Made by a program: the position numbers and the translations under genes. A stretch of 64,000 nucleotides of DNA from NCBI RefSeq assembly GCF_025420585.1, contig NZ_JAOEGB010000020.1, forward strand, positions 1 to 64,000, read 5' to 3'. The DNA comes from Planotetraspora sp. A-T 1434. GTDB taxonomy: Bacteria > Actinomycetota > Actinomycetes > Streptosporangiales > Streptosporangiaceae. Below the pieces are notes generated by a model. It saw nothing but the letters and a program-made list of their open reading frames with translations, ran no database searches and was not told where the DNA came from. Of the stretch, positions 44,375 through 53,244 are shown piece by piece (position 1 is the stretch's first letter; every line of letters starts with the position of its first letter).

Positions 44375-45510
44375 CCGGCCGTGCCCGCCGCCCTGTAGAG
44401 GACCTCGGGGGTGACCGCGCCCGCGATCAGCCGCCCGTCGTCGGTCACCAGGGCCGAGACGAGCTTGCTCCGCAGCAGCCGGCCGCTGCCCCAGGGCCCG
44501 CTGACCGGCGTGGCCGACTTCAGCACGCTCGCCAACGCCTGCGACGCGTCGGCCCCCTTGGACCCTCTGGACGATTCGGGCGATTCGGACGATTCGCTCG
44601 AGATGGGCGCCACGATCACGCTCTCCCAGCCCGAACCCACGACCCGTCCCCCGTCGCCTGGGCCCGGCTTACCGCCGCGCGGGCCCGGCCTGCCGTCGCC
44701 GTGCAGTGACGGGGTGGAGCCTTCCACGACCTTCGCGCCGGGCGGCGGCGTGAACGTGAAGTTCTCCGGAGCCGGAGGGGAGAACGTGACGGAGTCGAAC
44801 CCGACCTCGAAGGCCGGCTCGGCCGCCCCCTTGGCGTAGACCTGGACCCGGAGCGGGATCAGCGTCTCCCCGTCGAGCGCCACCCTGACGTCCCTGACCA
44901 GCGAGGTGGCCGCCTTCGGCGTGAGGACGACCTCATAGGAGGCCCGTCCCGCGACCGTCGCGTCGTTCCCCACGCTGATCGCCGTGTCCCCGCCGGCCGC
45001 CTTCAGCGCCTCCTCCGCGGCCTTCTGCGGCGTCGCGAAAGACGGCAGAGGCGAGGGGGTGGTCTTCTCCCCGGCGGGGATCTTCAGGTGGGTCGCCTTG
45101 TTGTCGCCGCTGTCCCAGAACCAGACCTGGCCGCCGTTGGCGATGACGTCGGTCTCGCTCATCTCGCCGGGCAACATGACCCGGGCCTGTCCCGGCCCGC
45201 CGTACCAGACCTTGAGCTGGTGAGAGCCAGACAGCAGCGAGGTGGGCGAGCTCCCGCCGCCGCCGCCCACCCCGGGCAGGGCCGGAAGGCCGAGCGACGC
45301 GGTCTCGACGATGGTGCCGGACATCGGGGGGATCCGGCCGGTCTGCCACTTCTGCGCGGCGTCCGCGAGCAGTTGCTGAGCGGTGCGGTCCGGAAGGGAC
45401 GGGTCGCCCTGGACGGCGGCGATCACCGGGCCCGTTCCGACGGCGGCCGCCACCACCGCGATCGCGGCGACGGGCACTCCCCATCTCACGACGCGTGCTG
45501 CCTTCGACAT
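44371..45510 (-). CDS. LolA/RseB-like lipoprotein-carrier fold protein
   Basis: A 379-residue secreted or anchored protein with an N-terminal hydrophobic segment (VVRWGVPVAAIAVVAAAVGTG, signal/anchor) and a LolA/RseB-like beta fold: HQLKVWYGGPGQARVMLPGEMSETDVIANGGQVWFWDSGDN is characteristic. A Gly/Pro and Ser-rich linker (about 270-325) divides it from the C-terminal segment. In actinomycetes such proteins sit beside ABC exporters and sensor kinases. ATG 45510 is divergent from the response-regulator gene. Confidence 0.82.
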   Translation of the reverse strand: MSKAARVVRWGVPVAAIAVVAAAVGTGPVIAAVQGDPSLPDRTAQQLLADAAQKWQTGRIPPMSGTIVETASLGLPALPGVGGGGGSSPTSLLSGSHQLKVWYGGPGQARVMLPGEMSETDVIANGGQVWFWDSGDNKATHLKIPAGEKTTPSPLPSFATPQKAAEEALKAAGGDTAISVGNDATVAGRASYEVVLTPKAATSLVRDVRVALDGETLIPLRVQVYAKGAAEPAFEVGFDSVTFSPPAPENFTFTPPPGAKVVEGSTPSLHGDGRPGPRGGKPGPGDGGRVVGSGWESVIVAPISSESSESPESSRGSKGADASQALASVLKSATPVSGPWGSGRLLRSKLVSALVTDDGRLIAGAVTPEVLYRAAGTAG

Positions 45511-45598
45511 GTCACATCTCCACTATGGTCGGTGAAACCGGTCCCTGACTGTCGGTGAACCCGGCAACCGAAGCCTGCGCGATCGTTCCTGTGCCGGC

Positions 45599-45626
45599 GC
45601 TGAGACAGGCTGAGAGAGCTCTCAGC
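45599..45626. promoter_or_regulatory. Likely response-regulator box between the divergent operons
   Basis: GCTGAG, 4 bases, GCTGAG gives direct repeats with a 10-bp period, as OmpR/PhoB regulators bind. The second copy also starts a palindrome, GCTGAGAG-AG-CTCTCAGC (45609-45626). It lies between the LolA-like operon and the response-regulator gene and probably mediates control of both. Confidence 0.65.
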
Positions 45627-45658
45627 CACGCCGGTCCCCGACAGGACAAGATGGGGCA

Positions 45659-46333
45659 ATGCGAGTGCTGGTGGTCGAGGATGAGCGGCGGATGGCGGCG
45701 GCGCTGCAGCGGGGACTGCAGGCGGAGGGGTTCGCCGTGGACCTGGCCTACGACGGCCGCGAGGGTCTGCACCTCGCCCGTCTGGGAGAGTACGACGCGG
45801 TGGTGCTCGACATCATGCTGCCGGGGATGTCCGGCTACAACGTGTGCAAGCAGCTTCGCGCCGAAGAGAACTGGGTGCCGATCCTGATGCTGTCGGCCAA
45901 GGACGGCGAGTATGACATGGCCGACGGCCTCGACCTCGGGGCCGACGACTACCTCACCAAGCCGTTCTCCTACGTCGTGCTGGTCGCGCGGCTCCGGGCC
46001 CTGCTGCGGCGCGGCGGGGCCCGCCGCCCGGCCGTGCTCACAGCGGGCGACCTCTCCCTCGACCCGGCGCGGCGGCTGGTGGCCCGTGGCGGCGCCCCGA
46101 TCGAGCTGACCCCCCGCGAGTTCGCCCTGCTGGAGTTCCTGCTGCGGCGGCATGACGAGGTCGTGTCCAAGACCGAGATCCTGGAACACGTGTGGGACAC
46201 CTACGACACCGACCCGAACGTGGTCGAGGTGTACGTCGGCTACCTCCGTCGCAAGATCGACGCGCCGTTCGGCCGCAACGCGCTCCAGACCGTCCGAGGT
46301 GTCGGTTACCGGCTGGCCGGCGATGGCGGCTGA
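45659..46333 (+). CDS. OmpR-family response regulator
   Basis: A 224-residue regulator. The receiver domain has the acidic pocket VVEDE, phosphoacceptor Asp51 in VVLDIMLPG, and LTKPF. The winged-helix domain has LTPREFALLEFLLRRHDEVVSKTEILEHVW and NVVEVYVGYLRRKID. ATG 45659 follows GACAAGATGGGGC. Its 3' end overlaps the kinase gene by 11 bases. It is likely to control the divergent exporter genes. Confidence 0.95.
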   Translation: MRVLVVEDERRMAAALQRGLQAEGFAVDLAYDGREGLHLARLGEYDAVVLDIMLPGMSGYNVCKQLRAEENWVPILMLSAKDGEYDMADGLDLGADDYLTKPFSYVVLVARLRALLRRGGARRPAVLTAGDLSLDPARRLVARGGAPIELTPREFALLEFLLRRHDEVVSKTEILEHVWDTYDTDPNVVEVYVGYLRRKIDAPFGRNALQTVRGVGYRLAGDGG

Positions 46334-47750
46334 CCCCGTGGCTAATCCTGTGGCTAATCCTGTGGCTAATCCTGTGGCTAATCCTGGGGCTAATCCTGTG
46401 GCGTGGTGGCGGCGCAAGAGCCTGCGGTTCCGGCTCACCGCCACCGCCTCCGCCGTGCTCGCCCTCGCGCTGGCCACCTCCGCGTACGTCTTCGTCGGCG
46501 TGCTCGGACGGGCGCTGCTGTCGACGATCGACGACGAGGTGTACCGGCGCGGCCGTGAGGTGGTCGCCCTCTCCGACGCCGGCCGGCTGTCCGACCCGGT
46601 GGTCACCGTGGACAACACGATCGTCCAGGTGCTCGACCCGGCCGGGCGGATCGTGAACGCCACACCCAACACCGACCGCCTCGTCCCGCTGCTGCCGCCA
46701 CGCGAGCGGGAGGCCGCCGTGCGCGCCGCGGCACCCCGGTTCGTGGACGGCAGGCCGTACGCGCTGCCGGGGCCGCTGTGCGTCAGGGTGCTGCGCGCGG
46801 ACGGCGGCATGACCGTGATCGCGGCGCGGCCCTTCTCCGAGATCGGCAACGCGCTGACGACCACCGCCCACGTGCTGATCGTCGGCATGCCGCTGCTGCT
46901 GGCGCTGCTGGCCGCCGCGTCCTGGCTGGTCATCGGCCGCACGCTGCGCCCGATCGCGCTGCTGCGCCGGGGCGCGGCCGAGATCAGCGGGACCGAGCGC
47001 TCCCGGCGGCTGCCCGTGCCCGAGGCGCGCGACGAGGTCCACTCGCTGGCCGCCACCCTCAACGACATGCTGGCCCGGCTGGAGGAGGCCGACGCCCGCC
47101 AGCGGGCGCTCGTCTCCGACGCCGCCCACGAGCTGCGCAGCCCCCTCGCCAGCATCCGCGTCCAGCTGGAGGTCGCGCTCAGCCACCCGGAGGGACAGGA
47201 CTGGAGGGAGACCGCGGAGGGCGTCCTGGAGGACACCCTCAGGCTCACCCGCCTGGCCGAGGACCTGCTCGCCCTCGCCCGGCTCGACGAGGGCCGTCCG
47301 GCCCGCCGGGAGCCGGTGGACCTCGCCGAGCTCGCGGCCCAGACCGCCGAGCGGTACGGCCTGACCCCCGAGATCGCCTCCCCCGCGACCGTCCTCGGCG
47401 ACCCCCTCGACCTCGGGCGGGTGCTGACCAACCTGATCGACAACGCCGTACGGCACGCCGCCGCGACCGTGACCGTCGGGCTGCGCGCGGACGCCGGGAC
47501 GGCCGAGCTGACCGTGACCGACGACGGCCCCGGAATCCCGGCAGAGGACAGGGAGCGGGTCTTCGACCGGTTCACCCGCCTGGACAGCGCGCGCAGCCGC
47601 GACGACGGCGGAGCCGGGCTCGGCCTCGCCATCGTCCGGACGACGGTGGAGGCCTACGGTGGCACGGTGCACCTGGAATCCGGGTGTCTGGAGGACGCCT
47701 CCCCCGGCCTCCGCGCCGTCGTGCGCCTACCCCTCAGGAGAACCACATGA
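46323..47750 (+). CDS. Sensor histidine kinase
   Basis: A 475-residue two-helix kinase. A PVAN repeat tail (residues 5-24) precedes helix 1 (LTATASAVLALALATSAYVF), an extracytoplasmic sensor loop, helix 2 (AHVLIVGMPLLLALLAAASWL), HAMP, H-box DAAHELRSPLASIR, N-box NLIDNAVRHAA and G-boxes DDGPGIP and GAGLGLAIV. ATG 46323 overlaps the regulator stop. The tail is encoded by a tandem repeat and may not be essential; a later start is possible. Its stop overlaps the PLP decarboxylase start (ATGA). Confidence 0.93.
   Translation: MAADPVANPVANPVANPVANPGANPVAWWRRKSLRFRLTATASAVLALALATSAYVFVGVLGRALLSTIDDEVYRRGREVVALSDAGRLSDPVVTVDNTIVQVLDPAGRIVNATPNTDRLVPLLPPREREAAVRAAAPRFVDGRPYALPGPLCVRVLRADGGMTVIAARPFSEIGNALTTTAHVLIVGMPLLLALLAAASWLVIGRTLRPIALLRRGAAEISGTERSRRLPVPEARDEVHSLAATLNDMLARLEEADARQRALVSDAAHELRSPLASIRVQLEVALSHPEGQDWRETAEGVLEDTLRLTRLAEDLLALARLDEGRPARREPVDLAELAAQTAERYGLTPEIASPATVLGDPLDLGRVLTNLIDNAVRHAAATVTVGLRADAGTAELTVTDDGPGIPAEDRERVFDRFTRLDSARSRDDGGAGLGLAIVRTTVEAYGGTVHLESGCLEDASPGLRAVVRLPLRRTT
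46335..46394 (+). repeat. Five-copy 12-bp tandem repeat in the sensor kinase N-terminus
   Basis: Unit CCTGTGGCTAAT, encoding PVAN, repeats five times (first copy CCC at its start, last copy with GGG giving PGAN). The length is a multiple of three, so copy-number change would lengthen the cytoplasmic tail without a frameshift. Confidence 0.9.
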
Positions 47751-49165
47751 TCCCCCCGTACGGCAGGCCCGCGCAGGAGCTGCTGGCCGAGCTGTCCGCG
47801 CTGAAGGCCGCCGACCTTCCCGTCCGCGGCGGCAAGGTGACGGCGTACGTCTACGACACCGGCCGGCCGGAGGTCCACGAGGCGGCGCACCTGGCCTACG
47901 CGGAGATGCTCGAGGTCAACATGCTCGACCCCACGGCGTTCCCCAGCATGGTGGCGCTGGAGAAGGAGGTCGTCGGCGCGGTCGCCGAGCTGCTGGGGAG
48001 GCCCGGCGCCCCCGGGATCTTCACGAGCGGCGGCACCGAGTCGATCATGCTGGCCGTCAAGGCCGCCCGCGACTCCCGCCCGGGGGGCTCGCAGATCGTC
48101 GTGCCGGTCACGGCCCATCCGGCGTTCCACAAGGCCGCCCACTACCTCGGCCTGGAGGTCGTGCCGGTCCCGGTCGACCCGGTCACGTTCCGGGCCTCGA
48201 CCGCCGCGGTCGAGGCCGCCATCGGGGAGCGGACGGTCCTCGTCGTGGCGTCGGCGCCGTCGTACCCGCAGGGCGTCGTGGACCCCGTCGAGGAGATCGC
48301 CGCGCTGGCGTCGTCGAAGGGCGTGCTGTGCCACGTGGACGCCTGCGTGGGCGGCTGGCTGCTGCCCTGGCTCCGCGAGGCGGGCGCGGACGTCCCGCCC
48401 TTCGATCTCGGCGTCCCGGGGGTCACGTCGATCTCCTGCGACCTGCACAAGTTCGGCTACGCGCCCAAGGGCGCCTCGGTGCTGCTGTTCCGGGACGCCG
48501 CCCTGCGCAGGAAGGCCTACTTCGCCTCAGCGGCCTGGCCCGGCTACACGATCATCAACGCCACCGTGCAGAGCTCCCGGTCGGCCGGTCCGCTCGGCGG
48601 GGCGTGGGCCACCCTCCGGTCGCTCGGCAGGGAGGGCTACCTGGAGCTGGGCCGTACGACGCTGGAGGCCACCCGGCGGCTGGTCAAGGGAGTCGGCGAG
48701 ATCCCCGGCCTGCGGGTACTGGGCGAGCCGGAGGCGTCGCTCGTCGCGATCGCCGGGTCGCCGGAGGTCGACGTGTTCGTGGTGTCCGACGAGGCCCGGC
48801 GGCTCGGGTGGTTCCTCCAGCCGCAGCTGTCGTACGCCGGGATCCCGGCCAACCTCCACATCACGGTCACCGGCGTCACACTCGCCGGGATCGACGCGCT
48901 GCTGAAGGTCATCGCCGAGGCCGCCGAGGCGGCGCGCCGGAAGGGTCCCGCCGTGGTCCCGGACGGCCTGCCGGAGCTGATCGCCGGGCTCGACCTCGAC
49001 GCGCTCGACGACGCGACGTTCACCGAGCTGGCCGCGTCGGTCGGCATCGAGCTCGGAGGGACCGACCTGGGAGGGATGGCCGTGGTGAACGCCGTGCTCG
49101 ACGCCCTGCCCGCCGACACCCGCGAGACCGTCCTCGTCCGCTTCCTGTCGGCTATGTACGCGTGA
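47747..49165 (+). CDS. PLP-dependent decarboxylase/lyase (sphingosine-1-phosphate-lyase-like)
   Basis: A 472-residue fold-type I PLP enzyme. TSGGTESIMLAVKAARD is the cofactor-phosphate motif, CHVDACVGGWLLPWL carries the Asp, and SISCDLHKFGYAPKGASVLL carries the Schiff-base Lys. The overall pattern matches group II decarboxylases and the bacterial sphingosine-phosphate-lyase-like family. The substrate is not clear. AGGAG at 6 bases before ATG 47747, coupled to the kinase gene by ATGA. It converges on folP2-like gene with 14 bases overlap. Confidence 0.85.
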   Translation: MIPPYGRPAQELLAELSALKAADLPVRGGKVTAYVYDTGRPEVHEAAHLAYAEMLEVNMLDPTAFPSMVALEKEVVGAVAELLGRPGAPGIFTSGGTESIMLAVKAARDSRPGGSQIVVPVTAHPAFHKAAHYLGLEVVPVPVDPVTFRASTAAVEAAIGERTVLVVASAPSYPQGVVDPVEEIAALASSKGVLCHVDACVGGWLLPWLREAGADVPPFDLGVPGVTSISCDLHKFGYAPKGASVLLFRDAALRRKAYFASAAWPGYTIINATVQSSRSAGPLGGAWATLRSLGREGYLELGRTTLEATRRLVKGVGEIPGLRVLGEPEASLVAIAGSPEVDVFVVSDEARRLGWFLQPQLSYAGIPANLHITVTGVTLAGIDALLKVIAEAAEAARRKGPAVVPDGLPELIAGLDLDALDDATFTELAASVGIELGGTDLGGMAVVNAVLDALPADTRETVLVRFLSAMYA

Positions 49166-50000
49166 GACGGCCCACCACGGCGAGAGCCGTACGGGCGCTC
49201 GCGGCGTCGTGGACGCGGAAGACCCGGGCGCCCTGCGCGGCCGAGACGGCGAGGGTGGCCAGCGTGCCGGCGTGGCGCTCCTCGACGGGGAGACCGCCGA
49301 GTGTCTCGCCCACGAAGTCCTTGTTGGAGACGGCGACCAGCACCGGCCAGCCGGTGGCCACCATCTCGCCGAGGCGCCTGCTGACCTCCAGCGAGTGCCA
49401 GGTGTTCTTGCCGAAGTCGTGGGCGGGGTCGATGAGGACGGCGTCCCGCCTGACCCCCAGCGAGACCGCCCGCTCCGCCAGGGCCGTCGTGTAACCGATG
49501 ACGTCGCCCACCACGTCGGCGTAGGCGATGCGATGAGGCCTGGTGCGGGGCTCGACCCGCCCGGCGTGGGCGCAGACGAGGCCGATGCCGTACGTCGCGG
49601 CCACCTCGGCCAGCCCCGGGTCCACACCGCCCCAGGTGTCGTTCAGCAGGTCGGCCCCCGCCTCGGCGACGACCTTGGCCACCTCTGCCCGCCAGGTGTC
49701 CACACTGATGATCACATCGGGGTGGCGGTCGCGGACGGCGGCGACCACCTCGGCGACCCGGCGGATCTCCTCGGCCGGGTCGACCTCGTCCCCCGGACCG
49801 GCTTTGACGCCGCCGATGTCGACGATGTCCGCGCCCTCGTCGATCAGGCGGGAGGCGGCGTCGACGGCGGCGGTGAATCCGTAGGTCGCTCCCCTGTCGT
49901 AGAAGGAGTCGGGCGTGCGGTTGACCACGGCCATGACCGCGAAGTCGCCCGGCCCGAAGGAACGGCCTCGAAGGCGCAGAGTAGACATCAGAGTGGACAT
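49152..50000 (-). CDS. FolP2-like dihydropteroate synthase homologue
   Basis: A 282-residue TIM-barrel protein of the DHPS family. It has VMAVVNRTPDSFYDRGATYGF and DIVDIGGVKAGPGDEV, where true DHPS reads DIGGESTRPG; the sulfonamide/pABA loop STRP is missing. This matches the FolP2 paralogue of mycobacteria, which is reported not to have the classical activity and is linked there to gpgS. So a folate role should not be assumed. The start may be ATG 50000, or GTG 50009 with AGGGG at 5 bases. Confidence 0.82.
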   Translation of the reverse strand: MSTLMSTLRLRGRSFGPGDFAVMAVVNRTPDSFYDRGATYGFTAAVDAASRLIDEGADIVDIGGVKAGPGDEVDPAEEIRRVAEVVAAVRDRHPDVIISVDTWRAEVAKVVAEAGADLLNDTWGGVDPGLAEVAATYGIGLVCAHAGRVEPRTRPHRIAYADVVGDVIGYTTALAERAVSLGVRRDAVLIDPAHDFGKNTWHSLEVSRRLGEMVATGWPVLVAVSNKDFVGETLGGLPVEERHAGTLATLAVSAAQGARVFRVHDAASARTALAVVGRLTRT

Positions 50001-50049
50001 CGACGTCACCCTATCCCCTTTGGATCGCTCCAAAAGTGGTGCGCGACGA

Positions 50050-50919
50050 TCAGGCGGCGGAGCCGCCTTCCGCGAGGGTCAGGAAGTCCTGCGCCATGAC
50101 CGGCAGCCTCCGCCGGGCGTGCACCACCGCGATGATCTTCTTGAGCGAGGGGTCGAGCGTGCGGACGACGAGCCCGGCGCGGGCGGCCTGCTCGGCCATG
50201 CCGCGGTACCACAGCAGGGACGCCCTGCCCTCGCGCACGGCGCGCAGCCAGCCGCCGCGCTCGTCCGACTCCACCGCGGGGATGGGGCGGACGCCGTACG
50301 TCGCGAAGATCTGGTCGAACTCCCGCCGCCTCGGGCTGCCGGGGGCGGGCAGCACGAGCCGCATGCCGTTCAGCCGGGACACGGGCACGGGGTCGGGCAG
50401 GTCGGCGCCGGGGGGCGAGATCAGCACGATCTCCTGGCGTTCGAGCGGATGGCTGACGAGGTCGGTCGGCACCGGAAGATCGGTCAGGCCGAGGTCGGCG
50501 CGCTGCTCGCGGACCGCGCTGACCACGCCGTCACGTCCGTCGCACCGCACGATCTGCACGCGGATCCCCGGATGCTCCGCCACATAGGCGGGCAACAGGC
50601 GTCCCGCGAGCCCCGGCTCCAGGCTGGGAGTCGAGGCGATGCGGAGCTCCGCCCCGGCCGAGTGGCTGTGCGTCGCCAGCGCCTCGATCTCCCGGACGGC
50701 GTCGAGCGCCTCCCGGGCGAGCTTGACGACCCGGCGTCCCTGCGCGGTCACGACGACTCCCCTGCCGGAACGCGCGAAGAGCGTCATCCCGAGCTCGCGC
50801 TCCAGATCGCGGATCGCGCGGGAAAGCGCGGGCTGCGCGATGTAAAGCGATCTGGCGGCGTCGGTCATTGTGCGGTGCTCCGCGGTGGCGACCACATAAC
50901 GGAGCTGCTGCAGATTCAT
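50050..50919 (-). CDS. LysR-family transcription regulator
   Basis: A 289-residue LysR protein: HTH MNLQQLRYVVATAEHRTMTDAARSLYIAQPALSRAIRDLERELG, then a periplasmic-binding-protein-like effector domain (ELRIASTPSLEPGLAGRLLPAYVAEHPGIRVQIV). The target and inducer are unknown; the closest gene on the other side is a truncated membrane protein, so the regulatory link is open. Confidence 0.9.
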   Translation of the reverse strand: MNLQQLRYVVATAEHRTMTDAARSLYIAQPALSRAIRDLERELGMTLFARSGRGVVVTAQGRRVVKLAREALDAVREIEALATHSHSAGAELRIASTPSLEPGLAGRLLPAYVAEHPGIRVQIVRCDGRDGVVSAVREQRADLGLTDLPVPTDLVSHPLERQEIVLISPPGADLPDPVPVSRLNGMRLVLPAPGSPRRREFDQIFATYGVRPIPAVESDERGGWLRAVREGRASLLWYRGMAEQAARAGLVVRTLDPSLKKIIAVVHARRRLPVMAQDFLTLAEGGSAA

Positions 50920-51070
50920 GCGAAAAACGCTAGGGCAGACGAGCCCGGCGAATCCGGAACATCGCAGAGATCACCTCGGCTGATTACGTATTGTGCCCGA
51001 ATACTGCTACATCCGTGACGGATGTTAAATCAGTATTGTTATGCCCCAAATATGCAGAGGGGGAAAAGTC

Positions 51071-51560
51071 GTGGCGCCGCAGCATCCGCAATACCGGCAG
51101 TATCCGCCGCCCCCGCCGCCGCCCGGCCCTCCACATGCCGCTCCACATGGCCCTCCGCATGGCGTGCCACATGCCCTGCCACCTGGGCCGCCGCCACCTG
51201 GCTGGATGCCGCCGCCACCGCCCGGCCCGCCGAGGGGCCCGTACGGCCCGCCGCGCTACACGCCGCCGAACTGGCGGCCGCCCAGGCGCAAGGCGGGGGC
51301 CGGCGTGCTGATCGGCGCCCTGGTCGGCGTGCTGGCGTTCGGATTCGTGGCTCTGGTGGTCGTGGGCGCTCTGCTCAAGGCGGCGCGCGGGCCCGAGCCG
51401 GTCTCCCCGATCGCGCTGCCGACCTTCACTCACGGGTCGTACGAGCCGTCGTCCCAGCCATCGGAGAAGCCGACCCCGCGGAGGCCCGAGCCGACGACGT
51501 CGCACACCGTCGCACCGGTGCTCGACCGGAGCCTGAAGAACAACAGACTTGTCCGGATAT
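51071..51560 (+). pseudogene. Truncated proline-rich membrane protein (possible metallopeptidase N-terminus)
   Basis: GTG 51071 has GAGGGGG at 8 bases. The product starts with a His/Pro-rich tail (YPPPPPPPGPPHAAPHGPPH type), a transmembrane helix (VLIGALVGVLAFGFVALVVVGALL) and a Ser/Pro linker ending SHTVAPVLDRSLKNNRL. That end resembles the point where actinomycete neutral zinc metallopeptidases (YpfJ family) begin their catalytic domain, but the domain does not follow. The frame stays open into the LCP gene, where it reads as its shadow. A 3' deletion is the simplest explanation; the end coordinate is approximate. Confidence 0.5.
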
Positions 51561-51609
51561 GGGGGCTAGAATCCCTACCCAAGCTTTACGGAGGAGAGAG
51601 CGGTGAACC

Positions 51610-53244
51610 ATGCCCGGCGGGGGACCCGCTGACGCCACCGTCGCCGGCGGCGGAATGCCCGGAGGCACAGGTGGCCCCGGAGGCACAGGTGGCCCCGGAG
51701 GTGCGGACGGTCCCGGAGGTGCGGACGGTCCCGGCGGCACGAGGCGGCGGCAGCGGGAGACGGCTAAGGGGCCGCGGTACGCCCGTCCGCTCACGACCGC
51801 CTCGCTCATCGGCTGGACCGCCCTGTCGGCGTTGGTCCCCGGAGCCGCGCACCTGCGGGCGGGCAGGCGCCGTACGGGATTCGTCCTGCTGGGCACGTTC
51901 GGCCTCGCGCTGGTGGCGGTGGTCGCCTTCGCGCTGCAACTTTCGGGCAACGCGGGCGCCGCGGTCCGGCCCAGCACGCTGACGGCCATTATGATCGGCG
52001 CGGGGGTGTGCGCGCTCGCCTGGTTCGCGCTGGTGGTGCTCTCCTTCGTCGCGCTCCGCCCCCAGCTTCTCCCGCAGGGGGGCCAGGTCGTGGCCGGCGT
52101 CGTGGCCGGTGTGCTGTGCGTGTCCGTGATGGCCCCCTTCGCGCTCACCGCGAGCACCGTCAAGACGGGAAGCGAAACTCTCAACGACATGTTCAGGGGC
52201 CCAGCGGCCGGTTCGACCCCCTCCCCCGTCAGGGCCGAGGACCCGTGGAACGGCCGCAAGCGGGTGAACTTCCTGCTGGTCGGCGGGGACGCCGCCGGCA
52301 ACCGGGTCGGCGTGCGCACCGACTCCATGACCGTGGCCAGCGTCAACATCGCCACCGGCAACACGGTGCTGTTCAGCCTGCCCCGCAACCTGCAGTTCGT
52401 GCGCTTCCCTCCGAGCAGCCCGCTCTCCAAGCAGTTCCCGAACGGGTTCAACGCCGAGGGGCAGGGCCTGCTCAACTCGGTGTGGTACTACGCCGAGAAC
52501 AACCCGCAGGTCATGGGCGGCAAGCACAAGGGCCCCGAGGCCCTCAAGGACGCCATCGGCTACACGCTCGGCCTGCCCATCGACTACTACGCGATCGTCG
52601 ACATGTTCGGCTTCGCCGCGCTGGTGGACGCGGTCGGCGGGCTCAGGATCCGCGTCGAGCGGGACATCAAGTGGGGCGGCCACTTCGGCACCGCCGGCAC
52701 CATCAAGGCCGGCTACCGGACGCTCAGCGGCGAGGAGGTGCTCTGGTACGGCCGGTCGCGGGTGGACAGCGACGACTTCTCCCGGATGTCCCGCCAGCGC
52801 TGCGTCATCGGCGCGCTGGCGCAGCAGGTCACGCCCGCCACCGTGCTGGCCAACTTCACCAGGATCGCCCAGGCCGCGCGGCACATGTTCCAGACCGACA
52901 TCCCGCGTGACCTTCTGGAGCATCTGGTCCCGCTCGGCCTCAAGGTGAAGGGTGCCAAGATCACCAGCCTGCAGTTCGTGCCGCCCTTGATCTATCCCGG
53001 CAACGCCGACTGGAACAAGATCAGGACGCTGGTGAGGCAGGCGATCAGGGAGTCCATGGCCGACAGCCGCGTCGTCGCCGCCGGCACGGCGCCCTCGGCG
53101 ACGTCACCGGCGACGTCGGGGACCTCTTCCGGGACGCCTTCGGAAACGCCTTCGGCCAGTCCCAGTCCGACGGCTTCCACGCCCCTCCAGACGCCCACGC
53201 CGAACGGCAAGGCCAAGAGCCTCGCGGAGCTGTGCGGCTTCTAG
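51610..53244 (+). CDS. LytR-CpsA-Psr (LCP) family protein
   Basis: A 544-residue LCP phosphotransferase that ligates cell-wall glycopolymers to peptidoglycan. A Gly-rich cytoplasmic tail is followed by several helices (about 65-190), more than the usual single anchor. The LCP core has NFLLVGGDAAGNRVGVRTDSMTVASVN, FSLPRNLQF and RSRVDSDDFSRMSRQRCVIGALAQQV. The C-terminus is Ser/Thr/Pro-rich. ATG 51610 lies 7 bases after a GTG of no use; GGAGGAGAGAG is upstream. TAGAAT at 51565-51570 may be its -10 box. Confidence 0.9.
   Translation: MPGGGPADATVAGGGMPGGTGGPGGTGGPGGADGPGGADGPGGTRRRQRETAKGPRYARPLTTASLIGWTALSALVPGAAHLRAGRRRTGFVLLGTFGLALVAVVAFALQLSGNAGAAVRPSTLTAIMIGAGVCALAWFALVVLSFVALRPQLLPQGGQVVAGVVAGVLCVSVMAPFALTASTVKTGSETLNDMFRGPAAGSTPSPVRAEDPWNGRKRVNFLLVGGDAAGNRVGVRTDSMTVASVNIATGNTVLFSLPRNLQFVRFPPSSPLSKQFPNGFNAEGQGLLNSVWYYAENNPQVMGGKHKGPEALKDAIGYTLGLPIDYYAIVDMFGFAALVDAVGGLRIRVERDIKWGGHFGTAGTIKAGYRTLSGEEVLWYGRSRVDSDDFSRMSRQRCVIGALAQQVTPATVLANFTRIAQAARHMFQTDIPRDLLEHLVPLGLKVKGAKITSLQFVPPLIYPGNADWNKIRTLVRQAIRESMADSRVVAAGTAPSATSPATSGTSSGTPSETPSASPSPTASTPLQTPTPNGKAKSLAELCGF
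51661..51732 (+). repeat. Four 18-bp tandem repeats in the LCP cytoplasmic tail
   Basis: Two copies of GGAGGCACAGGTGGCCCC are followed by two of GGAGGTGCGGACGGTCCC. They encode GGTGGP twice and GGADGP twice, a collagen-like Gly-X-Y run in the cytoplasmic N-terminus. Confidence 0.88.

Noticed and set aside
46335-46394. CRISPR-like repeat array
   Set aside because: Units are 12 bp, contiguous and in frame within a kinase gene; no spacers or cas genes.
49152-50000. Ordinary dihydropteroate synthase
   Set aside because: The pABA loop is missing, so the FolP2 label is safer.
51041-51982. Reading of the proline-rich protein as one 313-residue gene
   Set aside because: The last 130 codons overlap the LCP gene in another frame and look like shadow translation; the coding part ends near 51,560.
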